The notes beneath the pieces were generated by a model. That model saw only the letters and a list, made by a program, of their open reading frames with translations, was not told the origin of the DNA and did no database searches. Positions 46,670 to 59,435 of a DNA stretch of 64,000 bases are shown in pieces; the first letter of the stretch is position 1; each line of letters begins with the position of its first letter. A program made the translations under genes and the position numbers. The DNA comes from Metridium senile (lineage: Eukaryota > Cnidaria > Anthozoa > Actiniaria > Metridiidae): the NCBI GenBank assembly GCA_949775045.1, contig OX459102.1, positions 11,612,201 to 11,676,200 of the forward strand. Direction: 5' to 3'.

Positions 46670-48262
46670 CATTTTGGTGGGCTATAGTCCATGCATTTTG
46701 ATCGAAAATGACCTATTCTGACGCATTTTCGTGTGCTATAGCCCATGCATTTTGGTCAAAAATGACCTATTTTGACGCATTTTGGTGGGCTATAGCCCAT
46801 GCGTTTCGGTCAAAAATGACCTATTTTGACGCATTTTGGTGGTCTATTGTCCATGCATTTTTTCGAAAATGACCTATTTTGACGCATTTTCGTGGGCTGT
46901 AGCCCATGCAGTTTGGTCAAAAATGACGTATTTTGACGCTATTTGGTGGGATATAGTCCATGCATTTTGATCGAAAATGACCAATTTTGACGTATTTTGG
47001 TGGGCTATAGTCCATTCATTTTGGTCGAAAATGACCTATTTTGACGTATTTTGGTGGGCTATAGTCCTTGAATTTTGGTCGAAAATGACGTATTTTGACG
47101 TATTTTGGTGGGCTATAGTCCATGCATTTTGGTCGAAAATGACCTATTTTGACGCATTTTGGTGGGCTAAAGTCCAGGCATTTTCATGCAAATGACGTAT
47201 TTTGACGGATTTTGGTGGGCTATTGTCCATGCATTTTGATCGAAAATGACCTATTTTGACGCATTTTTGTGGGCTGTAGTCCATGCATTTTGGTCGAAAA
47301 TGACCTATTTTGACGCATTTTCGCGGGCTATAGTCCATTCATTTTGATCGAAAATGACCTATTCTGACGCATTTTGGTGGTCTATTGTCCATTGCATTTT
47401 TTCGAAAATGACCTATTTTGACGCATTTTCGTGGGCTGTAGCCCATGCAGTTTGGTCAAAAATGACGTATTTTGACGCTATTTGGTGGGATTAGTCCATG
47501 CATTTTGATCGAAAATGACCAATTTTGACGTATTTTGGTGGGCTATAGTCCATTCATTTTGGTCGAAAATGACGTATTTTGACGTATTTTGGTGGGCTAT
47601 AGTCCTTGAATTTTGGTCGAAATGACGTATTTTGACGTATTTTGGTGGGCTATAGTCCATGCATTTTGGTCGAAAATGACCTATTTTGACGCATTTTGGT
47701 GGGCTAAAGTCCAGGCATTTTCATGCAAAATGACGTATTTTGACGGATTTTGGTGGGCTATTGTCCATGCATTTTGATCGAAAATGACCTATTTTGACGC
47801 ATTTTTGTGGGCTGTAGTCCATGCATTTTGGTCGAAAATGACCTATTTTGACGCATTTTCGCGGGCTATAGTCCATGCATTTTGATCGAAAATGACCTAT
47901 TCTGACGCATTTTGGTGGTCTATTGTCCATGCATTTTTTCGAAAATGACCTATTTTGACGCATTTTCGTGGGCTGTAGCCCATGCAGTTTGGTCAAAAAT
48001 GACGTATTTTGACGCTATTTGGTGGGATTAGTCCATGCATTTTGATCGAAAATGACCAATTTTGACGTATTTTGGTGGGCTATAGTCCATTCATTTTGGT
48101 CGAAAATGACCTATTTTGACGTATTTTGGTGGGCTATAGTCCTTGAATTTTGGTCGAAAATGACGTATTTTGACGTATTTTGGTGGGCTATAGTCCATGC
48201 ATTTTTGTCGAAAATGACCTATTTTGACGCATTTTGGTGGGCTAAAGTCCAGGCATTTTGAT
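46670..48262. repeat. 54-bp minisatellite with higher-order repeat of about 540 bp
   Basis: All units share one orientation. Diagnostic variant units (TTTTTTCGAAAATGACC near 46857, 47398 and 47935; AGTCCAGGCATTTTCATGC near 47171 and 47709) recur every ten units or so, showing a ten-unit higher-order repeat. Confidence 0.93.
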
Positions 48263-48269
48263 GCAAAAT
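48263..48269 (+). repeat. Left target-site duplication GCAAAAT
   Basis: GCAAAAT immediately precedes the left end (CATGGGCAG) and is repeated at 62543-62549 after the right end. Satellite sequence near 47724-47735 shows the unoccupied site with a single GCAAAAT. Confidence 0.9.
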
Positions 48270-48496
48270 CATGGGCAGCAGAGTATCGTTCGCATTTGTA
48301 TTCGCTTGTAATCTCCGTTTATTTATAGCTACCAACGGTCGTTTATTTGTTTGCTTTGTTATTTTATTGACCCTTCGTCATATTTCTAGCTCCTATTTCA
48401 ATCTCGTGATGTTAGTCTATTTGGTATTAAAAGCGATCGTATGTCACTCGGTTACTAATCGGTAACTTCTTTAACTGCCCCCGAAGGTATATAAGA

Positions 48497-49322
48497 TACC
48501 AGGGTACGCAGCTAGCCCTAATCCTATTGTTCTCTATCTGCTCAAATCCGTACTAGGTAAACGTCACTGCTATGGACAGTGATGATAGATTGGCAAGTTC
48601 GGACTCTGTTCGCTTGCTATCCGAAAACACAACTATTCGTTCGGTCGATAATCAGCACTACCCGAAGTGAAGTACCGGTATTCATAACATTAAACCTGCG
48701 TTATAAAATTAATCATTCATTTGAGAACGGTTTCATGATTTTAAGTAAAAGAGATTTAGAAAACGTATTTAAAATAAAAACTAACGCAACGTTTAAAAAA
48801 CTAACGTACGGTGATTTACTATTTTATAATCAGTCGCTACTTTCAAGCTGAAGAAAAGTTTCAAGTAAACAAATAAGTCGCTACTAGCGTTCAAACCGTA
48901 ATGAGTTGCCCATCCTCGGGAACCATCAACTTGTCTCAATCTGTATTTTGGTACATTGGTGAAAACCTTCTTTATAAACTTCCCCAAATCGGTCTTTCGA
49001 CAGCAGTGGTTGCCACCTTGCATTCACATGACAATAAAATTCTTATGCATTGCTCGTTTCTATTAAAGCACAAGGCTTATAATAAAAAATTATTGTGAAT
49101 GCGTTCTCCATGTATCAAAATAACGGCCGAACTAAATTCAAAAACTAATACGGTAACGCAATCTTTATTCCTAGTCAAACGGAGTCGGATAGCAAGCGAA
49201 CAGGGTCCGAACTTGCCAATCTATCATCACTGTCCATAGCAGTGACGTTTACCTGTTTACCTAGTACGGATTTGAGCAGATAGAGAACAATAGGATTAGG
49301 GCTAGCTGCGTACCCTGGTATC
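48497..49322. mobile_element. TIR element nested in the left arm only
   Basis: Inverted ends of about 130-140 bp (CCAGGGTACGCAGCTAGCCC, CAGTGATGATAGATTGGC) bound about 820 bp that are missing from the mirrored position of the right arm (near 62310). The interior has short frames (for example 48579-48851 +, 48793-49023 -) without recognisable domains, so it is a non-autonomous element. Confidence 0.82.
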
Positions 49323-49468
49323 CACTTAAGAAAGCAGTGCTATAGACGTCTATTATCATGATCATATGATAAAAAATGACGTAAAACACGTCGTGTTTCA
49401 TCATGAGCCTGCAGACAAAGTTGGCGGCAATAAACAGTAAAATATGTGCAAGATCATAATTTTACCTC

Positions 49469-49864
49469 TCAAGATTCAAAGTGGCTTAATAATCTCACCA
49501 AAACTTCAGGATAGAACGCAATCCGTTCGAAGGACAAAGTTATGACTTGAGTTTTTAAAGAAATTATTCGAGAGTATTTCTGAGTGCACAAACAAATGGA
49601 TTTATCAGTAAAGTTCTGCAAGACTAGAGATCCAGTTGGCGTTTTAGTTCGTGTAGATCGATGCATGCTCGAGGTTTGAACTTTTTTTAGGAGCTGCGAA
49701 GAGATTTCAGCTATTTGGGCCAGATAATGGGTTCTGATGTTGAACATCACGAAGCTACCATCGATCCACTGGTATGTCGAGTCATTCAAAATGAACTTAG
49801 GCGCTCTGCCGCTTGCTGGACCGTTGTACTTAATAGACAGACAAAGCACAAAGTGTCTTTCCAT
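49469..49864 (-). CDS. Hypothetical ORF in left arm (131 codons)
   Basis: The frame is open for 131 codons and its 122-codon mirror copy in the right arm (61796-62164) is almost identical from KYNG to the shared stop. It reads outward, toward the left end of the element. Features seen: KFILNDSTYQW, FVMFNIRTHYLAQ, a serine/threonine-rich middle and a hydrophobic-aromatic C-terminus (FYPEVLVRLLSHF). I recognise no family. Conservation of the frame may reflect recent arm homogenisation rather than function. Confidence 0.4.
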   Translation of the reverse strand: MERHFVLCLSIKYNGPASGRAPKFILNDSTYQWIDGSFVMFNIRTHYLAQIAEISSQLLKKVQTSSMHRSTRTKTPTGSLVLQNFTDKSICLCTQKYSRIISLKTQVITLSFERIAFYPEVLVRLLSHFES

Positions 49865-51339
49865 CTTATGGGACCGTATTTTAATATATATTGTAAACTT
49901 TGTTTACAGCATGGACTATATTGTTCTTACAATCATCTAATTATCATACTAGTTGTTTCAAGAAAAACCAAGCTTAGAATTTCTTATATGGGACCGTTAA
50001 TATGGAACAAATAAAAAAAATTACAAGTCAATTGCAAAACTATTAATAGATTCAAAAAAATAATTAAAGAAGAACAATTATTAAAATATATCAATGAGAA
50101 TTAAAATATATTTGAAATTATGTAACTCGATTCATTTTAAGTGAAATAGAACATATTTGTTACAATTCATAAATCTTATTACAAATCATAGAGTACAATA
50201 ATCAATTTACTTATGATTATATCAATCGATAATTTGAATATTTTATCCACAATTTGTATTTTAAATCAATGTAGTTTTATATACTCTATAAGCATATGCT
50301 TTTTCTAGACTACTATTCTTAATCATTTTTACACTTACCAAATTATTGTAATTTTAGAAATATTATTTGTAACAATGACTGAGAATGAATAAAAAAAAGC
50401 ATTAAAATGTTTTTCGCTCTACTAGTCCACGCAGATTTATTAGAAGGGATAGAACAGCATTAAGGGACATTCACTAGAGTAGAACTGTAATTTAGAAAGC
50501 TAAGTTTATATAGGGAGGAAAACTGCAACCAAAATGCTAATTTATATGGGTAATAAAGAGGAGACTGTAATAGTGGGCATATGTACATGATTTATTTGTC
50601 TGGGATTGAAATTGAGCCATATGTGTATCTAGAGGAGAGCAGATAATATTGAAAATTGAAATAAAACAAAAAGGCACTTATAGTGCGGTATGGAAAGAAT
50701 AATCATAACAACAGTAATATAACAGTAATAGCATTTTACAATGTCTCAAAGAGGGCAGTGTATTTATTTAAATTCTATATCAATGGATGTATTAAGTAAG
50801 AAGATTGGGTTATTTCATAATTGTAATTGTAATATTTATTGGTGTGACAGGAACGTGTTTAAGTATTGATGATAGCAAATAGGGAAGAGATGTAGGTTAG
50901 AAAAGTGCATGTGAATTGATAATGGGTAATAAAGCATTTAAACTTGAACAAGTGGTTAATGTGAATAATATGGAGCAAGCGGGTTTGAGCTCAAGCAGGA
51001 TGCACGCACCTGGTAACAGCTATAATGGAATTGTATATTATGATGAAAATTATATAAAAGGAAGGTGAAAAGAGATATATTACAAAAAACAGACGTTCAT
51101 CATCAGGTGTTGAGACGGCTGGTAGGGATAAACCAAACATGTTTCAGAACAAGAGCTAGACATCAATTGCTTTTATCTCATTATCTATTATATGTCAAAA
51201 GTTATTGAGAATTAAATGTACCGGGAAATGAGAATTGAGATGTCCCCTTTTTCTTCCATTGCATGACTCTGCCAGTATTGCTTCATCCTTTGATGTAAAA
51301 TCAGTTGCCATTACAGTGTGAATAAAAATATGGTAGGCA
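49865..51339. repeat. Left arm, non-coding segment
   Basis: Inverted counterpart of 59440-61730 with scattered substitutions. AT-rich, with no ORF. Confidence 0.8.
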
Positions 51340-54300
51340 GATCAAAAACCTCATTTCTGTTCTTTTTATTTCATTTACCTTAATGTCTAAACAGTTATTG
51401 AGAATTTAGTGTACTGGGAAATGAAAAATGAGATGGAATGTACAAAGGTTGTTGTCAACTTTATTTTCCATTTCATAACTCTACCAAAAGTGCTTCATCC
51501 TTAGATGTCAAATAAGTTGCCATTAAAAGCTTATAGAAACTCTTACCTATTTTGACAACAATATACAGTCACTGACATTGGAAGTTTGTTGAAAATCATG
51601 AGCTGGTCTATAAAGTATTTTTGTAAAAAGACCCTGTAAGGAGTCATATTCTAACATTTCCTGCATGGTACTATCACACCGGTTCAAAAGATGAACTTTG
51701 TTAGCACATTGACCACACCCTGCACTCACTAGGCCAAAAAAGCAGTGCATGCCGTCAATATTAAAATTGTTTCAAAATTAGACCAAAATTATATTTTCTG
51801 AAAGCTCTTGCTCAAAAAACTCATTTCTGTTCTTTTAATTTCATTTACCTTAATGTGTAAGTTATTGAGAATTTAGTGCACTGGGAAATGAAAAATGAGA
51901 TGGAATATACAAAGTTTGTTTTCAACTTTATTTTCCATTTCATAACTCTACCAAAAGTGCTTCATCCTTAAATGTCAAATAAGTTGCCATTAAAAGCTTA
52001 TAGAAACTCATACCTATTTTGACCAACAATATAAAATGTACATGCAGTCACTGTGGAAGTTTGTTGAAAATCATGAACAGGTCTATAACGTATTTTTGTA
52101 AATAGACCCTGCGAGGAGTCATTCTAACATTTCCTGCATCCAGTACTATCACACCGGTTAAAAAGATGAAATTTGTTTGCACTTGACCACACCCTGCACT
52201 CACTAGGCCAAAAAAGCAGTGCATGCCGTCAATATTAAAATTGTTTCAAAATTAGACCAAAGTTATATTTTCTGAAAGCTTTTGCTCAAAAAACTAATTT
52301 CTGTTCTTTTTATTTCATTTACCTTAATGTCTAAACAGTTATGAGAATTTAGTGTACTGGGAAATGAAAAATGAGATGGAATGTACAAAGTTGGTTGTGC
52401 ACTTTTTTTTCCATTTCATAACTCTACCAAAAGTGCTTCATGCTTAGATGTCAAATAAGTTGCTATTAAAAGCTTATAGAAACTCTTACCTATTTTGACA
52501 ACAATATACAGTCACTGACATTGGAAGTTTGTTGAAAATCATCAACTGGTCTATAAAGTATTTTTGTAAAAAGACCCTGTAAGGAGTCATATTCTAACAT
52601 TTCCTGCATGGTACTATCACACCGGTTCAAAAGATGAACTTTGTTAGCACATTGACCACACCCTGCACTCACTAGGCCAAAAAAGCAGTGCATGCCGTCA
52701 ATATTAAAATTGTTTCAAAATTAGACCAAAGTTATATTTTCTGAAAGCTTTTGCTCAAAAAACTAATTTCTGTTCTTTTTATTTCATTTACCTTAATGTC
52801 TAAACAGTTATTGAGAATTTAGTGTACTGGGAAATGAAAAATGAGATGGAATGTACAAAGGTTGTTGTCAACTTTATTTTCCATTTCATAACTCTACCAA
52901 AAGTGCTTCATCCTTAGATGTCAAATAAGTTGCCATTAAAAGCTTATAGAAACTCTTACCTATTTTGACAACAATATACAGTCACTGACATTGGAAGTTT
53001 GTTGAAAATCATGAGCTGGTCTATAAAGTATTTTTGTAAAAAGACCCTGCGAGGAGTCATATTCTATAACATTTCCTGCATGATACTATCACACCGGTTC
53101 AAAAGATGAACTTTGTTAGCACATTGACCACACCCTGCACTCACTAGGCCAAAAAAGCAGTGCATGCCGTCAATATTAAAATTGTTTCAAAATTAGACCA
53201 AAATTATATTTTCTGAAAGCTCTTGCTCAAAAAACTCATTTCTGTTCTTTTAATTTCATTTACCTTAATGTGTAAGTTATTGAGAATTTAGTGCACTGGG
53301 AAATGAAAAATGAGATGGAATATACAAAGTTTGTTTTCAACTTTATTTTCCATTTCATAACTCTACCAAAAGTGCTTCATCCTTAAATGTCAAATAAGTT
53401 GCCATTAAAAGCTTATAGAAACTCATACCTATTTTGACCAACAATATAAAATGTACATGCAGTCACTGTGGAAGTTTGTTGAAAATCATGAACAGGTCTA
53501 TAACATATTTTTGTAAATAGACCCTGCGAGGAGTCATTCTAACATTTCCTGCATGCAGTACTATCACACCGGTTAAAAAGATGAAATTTGTTTGCACTTG
53601 ACCACACCCTGCACTCACTAGGCCAAAAAAGCAGTGCATGCCGTCAATATTAAAATTGTTTCAAAATTAGACCAAAGTTACATTTTCTGAAAGCTCTTGC
53701 TCAAAAAACTCATTTCTGTTCTTTTTATTTCATTTACCTTAATGTGTAAACATTTATTGAGAATTTAGTGTACTGGGAAATGAAAAATGAGATGGAATGT
53801 AAAAAGGTTGTTGTCAACTTTATTTTCCATTTCATAACTCTATACCAAAAGTGCTTCATCCTTAGATGTCAAATAAGTTGCTATTAAAAGCTTATAGAAA
53901 CTCTTACCTATTTTGACAACAATATACAGTCACTGACATTGGAAGTTTGTTGAAAATCATCAACTGGTCTATAAAGTATTTTTGTAAAAAGACCCTGTAA
54001 GGAGTCATATTCTAACATTTCCTGCATGGTACTATCACACCGGTTCAAAAGATGAACTTTGTTAGCACATTGACCACACCCTGCACTCACTAGGCCAAAA
54101 AAGCAGTGCATGCCGTCAATATTAAAATTGTTTCAAAATTAGACCAAAGTTATATTTTCTGAAAGCTTTTGCTCAAAAAACTAATTTCTGTTCTTTTTAT
54201 TTCATTTACCTTAATGTCTAAACAGTTATTGAGAATTTAGTGTACTGGGAAATGAAAAATGAGATGGAATGTACAAAGGTTGTTGTCAACTTTATTTTCC

Positions 54301-55155
54301 ATTTCATAACTCTACCAAAAGTGCTTCATCCTTAGATGTCAAATAAGTTGCCATTAAAAGCTTATAGAAACTCTTACCTATTTTGACAACAATATACAGT
54401 CACTGACATTGGAAGTTTGTTGAAAATCATGAGCTGGTCTATAAAGTATTTTTGTAAAAAGACCCTGCGAGGAGTCATATTCTATAACATTTCCTGCATG
54501 ATACTATCACACCGGTTCAAAAGATGAACTTTGTTAGCACATTGACCACACCCTGCACTCACTAGGCCAAAAAAGCAGTGCATGCCGTCAAAATTAAAAT
54601 TGTTTCAAAGTTAGACCAAAATTATATTTTCTGAAAGCTCTTGCTCAAAAAACTCATTTCTGTTCTTTTAATTTCATTTACCTTAATGTGTAATTAAGTT
54701 ATTGAGAATTTAGTGCACTGGGAAATGAAAAATGAGATGGAATATACAAAGTTTGTTTTCAACTTTATTTTCCATTTCATAACTCTACCAAAAGTGCTTC
54801 ATCCTTAAATGTCAAATAAGTTGCAATTAAAAGCTTATAGAAACTCATACCTATTTTGACCAACAATATAAAATGTACATGCAGTCACTGTGGAAGTTTG
54901 TTGAAAATCATGAACAGGTCTATAACGTATTTTTGTAAATAGACCCTGCGAGGAGTCATTCTAACATTTCCTGCATGGTACTATCACACCGGTTCAAAAG
55001 ATGAAATTTGTTTGCACTTGACCACACCCTGCACTCACTAGGTCAAAAAAACAGTGCATTTCGTCAATATCAAATTGTTTCAAAATTAGACCAAAGTTAC
55101 ATTTTCTGAAAGCTCTTGCTCAAAAAACTCATTTCTGTTCTTTTTATTTCATTTC
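51340..55155 (-). repeat. Array of about 470-bp units, minus orientation (about 8 copies)
   Basis: On the minus strand each unit carries ATG(CACTGCTTTTTTGG) and a 67-codon frame. It is intact at 51547-51750, 52490-52693 and 53908-54111 and broken by small indels in the other units. The encoded peptide has Cys-rich SAGCGQCANKVHLLNRC and EMLEYDSLQGLFTKILYRP. The frame stops at TAG directly followed by GTAAGAG, a good splice-donor match. Variant types recur every three units (about 1,417 bp). Confidence 0.9.
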
Positions 55156-58100
55156 ATTTAATAAAAAGAACAGAAATGAGTTTTTTGAGCAAGAGCTTTC
55201 AGAAAATGTAACTTTGGTCTAATTTTGAAACAATTTGATATTGACGAAATGCACTGTTTTTTTTACCTAGTGAGTGCAGGGTGTGGTCAAGTGCAAACAA
55301 ATTTCATCTTTTGAACCGGTGTGATAGTACCATGGAGGAAATGTTAGAATGACTCCTCGCAGGGTCTATATTTACAAAAATACCTTATAGACCTAATCAT
55401 GATTTTCAACAAACTTCCACAGTGATTGTTCATTTTATATTGTTGGTCAAAATAGGTATGAGTTTCTATAAGCTTTTAATGGCAACTTATTTGACATTTA
55501 AGGATGAAGCACTTTTGGTAGAGTTATGAAATGGAAAAGAAAGTTGAAAACAAACTTTGTACATTCCATCTCATTTTTCATTTCCCAGTACACTAAATTC
55601 TCAATAACTGTTTAATCATTAAGGTAATTGACATAAAAAGAACAGAAATGAGTTTTTTGAGCAACTCTAGCTTTCAGGAAATGTAACTTTGGTCTAATTT
55701 GGAAACAATTTTAATATTGACGGCATGCATTGCTTTTTTGGCAAAGTGAGTGCAGGGTGTGGTCAATGTGCTAACAAAGTTCATCTTTTGAACCGGTATG
55801 ATAGTACCATGCAGGAAATGTTAGAATATGACTCCTGCCGGGTCTTTTTGCAAAAATACTTTATAGACCAGTTCATGATTTTCAACAAACTTCCAATGCC
55901 AGTGACTGTATATTGTTTGTCAAAAGAGGTAAGAGTTTCTATAAGCTTTTAATGGCAACTTATTTGACATCTAAGGATGAAGCACTTTTGGTAGAGTTAT
56001 GAAATGGAAAAAAAAGTTGACAAACTTTGTACATTCCATCTCATTTTTTATTTCCCAGTACACTAAATTCTCAATAACTGTTGAGACATTAAGGTAAATG
56101 AAATAAAAAGAACAGAAATGAGTTTTTTGAGCAAGAGCTTTCAGAAAATGTAACTTTGGTCTAATTTTGAAACAATTTTAATATTGACCGCATGCACTGC
56201 TTTTTTGGCCTAGTGAGTGCAGGGTGTGGTCAATGTGCTAACAAAGTTCATCTTTTGAACCGGTGTGATAGCTAGTACCATGCAGGAAATGTTAGAATAT
56301 GACTCCTTACAGGGTCTTTTTACAAAAATACTTTATAGATCAGCTCATGATTTTCAACAAACTTCCAATGTCAGTGACTGTATATTGTTGTCAAAATAGG
56401 TAAGAGTTTCTATTAGCTTTTAATGGCAACTTATTTGACATCTAAGGATAAAGTACTTTTGGTAGAGTTATGAAATGGAAAAAAAAGTGCACAACCAACT
56501 TTGTACATTCCATCTCATTTTTCATTCCCAGTACACTAAATTCCCATAACTGTTTAGACATTAAGGTAAATGAAATAAAAAGAACAGAAATGAGTTTTTT
56601 GAGCAAGAGCTTTCAGAAAATGTAACTTTGGTCTAATTTTGAAACAATTTTAATATTGACAGCATGCACTGCTTTTTTGGCCTAGTGAGTGCAGGGTGTG
56701 GTCAATGTGCTAACAAAGTTCATTTTTTGAACCGGTGTGATAGTACCATGCAGGAAATGTTAGAATATGACTCCTTGCAGGGTCTTTTTACAAAAAAACT
56801 TTATAGACCTGTTCAAGATTTTCAACAAACTTCCACAGTGACTGCATGTACATTTTATATTGTTGGTCAAAATAGGTATGAGTTTCTATAAACTTTTAAT
56901 TGCAACTTATTTGACATTTAAGGATGAAGCACTTTTGGTAGAGTTATAAAATGGAAAATAAAGTTGAAAACAAACTTTGTACATTCCATCTCGTTTTTCA
57001 TTTCCCAGTACACTAAATTCTCAATAACTGTTTAGACATTAAGGTAAATGAAATAAAAAGAGCAGAAATGAGTTTTTTGAGCAAGAGCTTTCAGAAAATG
57101 TAACTTTGGTCTAATTTTGAAACAATTTTAATATTGACGGCATGCACTGCTTTTTTGGCCTAGTGAGTGCAGGGTGTGGTCAATGTGCTAACAAAGTTCA
57201 TCTTTTGAACCGGTGTGATAGCTAGTACCATGCAGGAAATGTTAGAATATGACTCCTTATAGGGTCTTTTTACAAAAATACTTTATAGACCAGTTCATGA
57301 TTTTCAACAAACTTCCAATGTCAGTGACTGTATATTGTTGTCAAAATAGGTAAGAGTTTCTATAAGCTTTTAATGGCAACTTATTTGACATCTAAGGATA
57401 AAGTACTTTTGGTAGAGTTATGAAATGGAAAAAAAAGTGCACAACCAACTTTGTACATTCCATCTCATTTTTCATTCCCAGTACACTAAATTCTCATAAC
57501 TGTTTAGACATTAAGGTAAATGAAATAAAAAGAACAGAAATGAGTTTTTTGAGCAAGAGCTTTCAGAAAATATAATTTTGGTCTAATTTTGAAACAATTT
57601 TAATATTGACGGCATGCACTGCTTTTTTGGCCTAGTGAGTGCAGGGTGTGGTCAATGTGCTAACAAAGTTCATCTTTTGAACCGGTGTGATAGTACCATG
57701 CAGGAAATGTTAGAATATGACTCCTTACAGGGTCTTTTTACAAAAATACTTTATAGACCTGTTCATGATTTTCAACAAACTTCCACAGTGACTGCATGTA
57801 CATTTTATATTGTTGGTCAAAATAGGTATGAGTTTCTATAAGCTTTTAATGGCAACTTATTTGACATTTAAGGATAAAGCACTTTTGGTAGAGTTATGAA
57901 ATGGAAAATAAAGTTGAAAACAAACTTTGTACATTCCATCTCATTTTTCATTTTCCAGTACCCTAAATTCTCAATAACTGTTGAGACATTAAGGTAAATG
58001 TAATAAAAAGAACAGAAATGAGTTTTTTGAGCAAGAGCTTTCAGAAAATGTAACTTTGGTCTAATTTGGAAACAATTTTAATATTGACGGCATGCATTGC

Positions 58101-59435
58101 TTTTTTGGCAAAGTGAGTGCAGGGTGTGGTCAATGTGCTAACAAAGTTCATCTTTTGAACCGGTATGATAGTACCATGCAGGAAATGTTAGAATATGACT
58201 CCTGCCGGGTCTTTTTGCAAAAATACTTTATAGACCAGTTCATGATTTTCAACAAACTTCCAATGCCAGTGACTGTATATTGTTTGTCAAAAGAGGTAAG
58301 AGTTTCTATAAGCTTTTAATGGCAACTTATTTGACATCTAAGGATGAAGCACTTTTGGTAGAGTTATGAAATGGAAAAAAAAGTTGACAAACTTTGTACA
58401 TTCCATCTCATTTTTCATTTCCCAGTACACTAAATTCTCAATAACTGTTGAGACATTAAGGTAAATGAAATAAAAAGAACAGAAATGAGTTTTTTGAGCA
58501 AGAGCTTTCAGAAAATGTAACTTTGGTCTAATTTTGAAACAATTTTAATATTGACGGCATGCACTGCTTTTTTGGCCTAGTGAGTGCAGGGTGTGGTCAA
58601 TGTGCTAACAAAGTTCATCTTTTGAACCGGTGTGATAGCTAGTACCATGCAGGAAATGTTAGAATATGACTCCTTACAGGGTCTTTTTACAAAAATACTT
58701 TATAGATCAGCTCATGATTTTCAACAAACTTCCAATGTCAGTGACTGTATATTGTTGTCAAAATAGGTAAGAGTTTCTATTAGCTTTTAATGGCAACTTA
58801 TTTGACATCTAAGGATAAAGTACTTTTGGTAGAGTTATGAAATGGAAAAAAAAGTGCACAACCAACTTTGTACATTCCATCTCATTTTTCATTCCCAGTA
58901 CACTAAATTCCCATAACTGTTTAGACATTAAGGTAAATGAAATAAAAAGAACAGAAATGAGTTTTTTGAGCAAGAGCTTTCAGAAAATATAATTTTGGTC
59001 TAATTTTGAAACAATTTTAATATTGACGGCATGCACTGCTTTTTTGGCCTAGTGAGTGCAGGGTGTGGTCAATGTGCTAACAAAGTTCATCTTTTGAACC
59101 GGTGTGATAGTACCATGCAGGAAATGTTAGAATATGACTCCTCACAGGGTCTTTTTACAAAAATACTTTATAGACCAGTTCATGATTTTCAACAAACTTC
59201 CAATGTCAGTGACTGTATATTGTTGTCAAAATAGGTAAGAGTTTCTATAAGCTTTTAATGGCAACTTATTCGACATCTAAGCATGAAGCACTTTTGGTAG
59301 AGTTATGAAATGGAAAATAAAGTTGACAACAACCTTTGTACATTCCATCTCATTTTTCATTTCCCAGTACACTAAATTCTCAATAACTGTTTAGACATTA
59401 AGGTAAATGAAATAAAAAGAACAGAAATGAGGTTT
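55156..59435 (+). repeat. Array of about 470-bp units, plus orientation (about 9 copies)
   Basis: Mirror of the left array. The 67-75-codon frame is intact at 55725-55952, 56664-56891, 57614-57841, 58092-58319 and 59031-59234. It is broken by a GCTA insertion in units near 56190, 57145 and 58560. Two near-identical units (55725 and 58092, with FFGKVSAGC) lie five units apart, so the amplification pattern differs from the left array. Confidence 0.9.

Noticed and set aside
48579..49023. Two short ORFs as transposase remnants
   Set aside because: They lie on opposite strands within a small nested TIR element and show no catalytic or DNA-binding motif I recognise.
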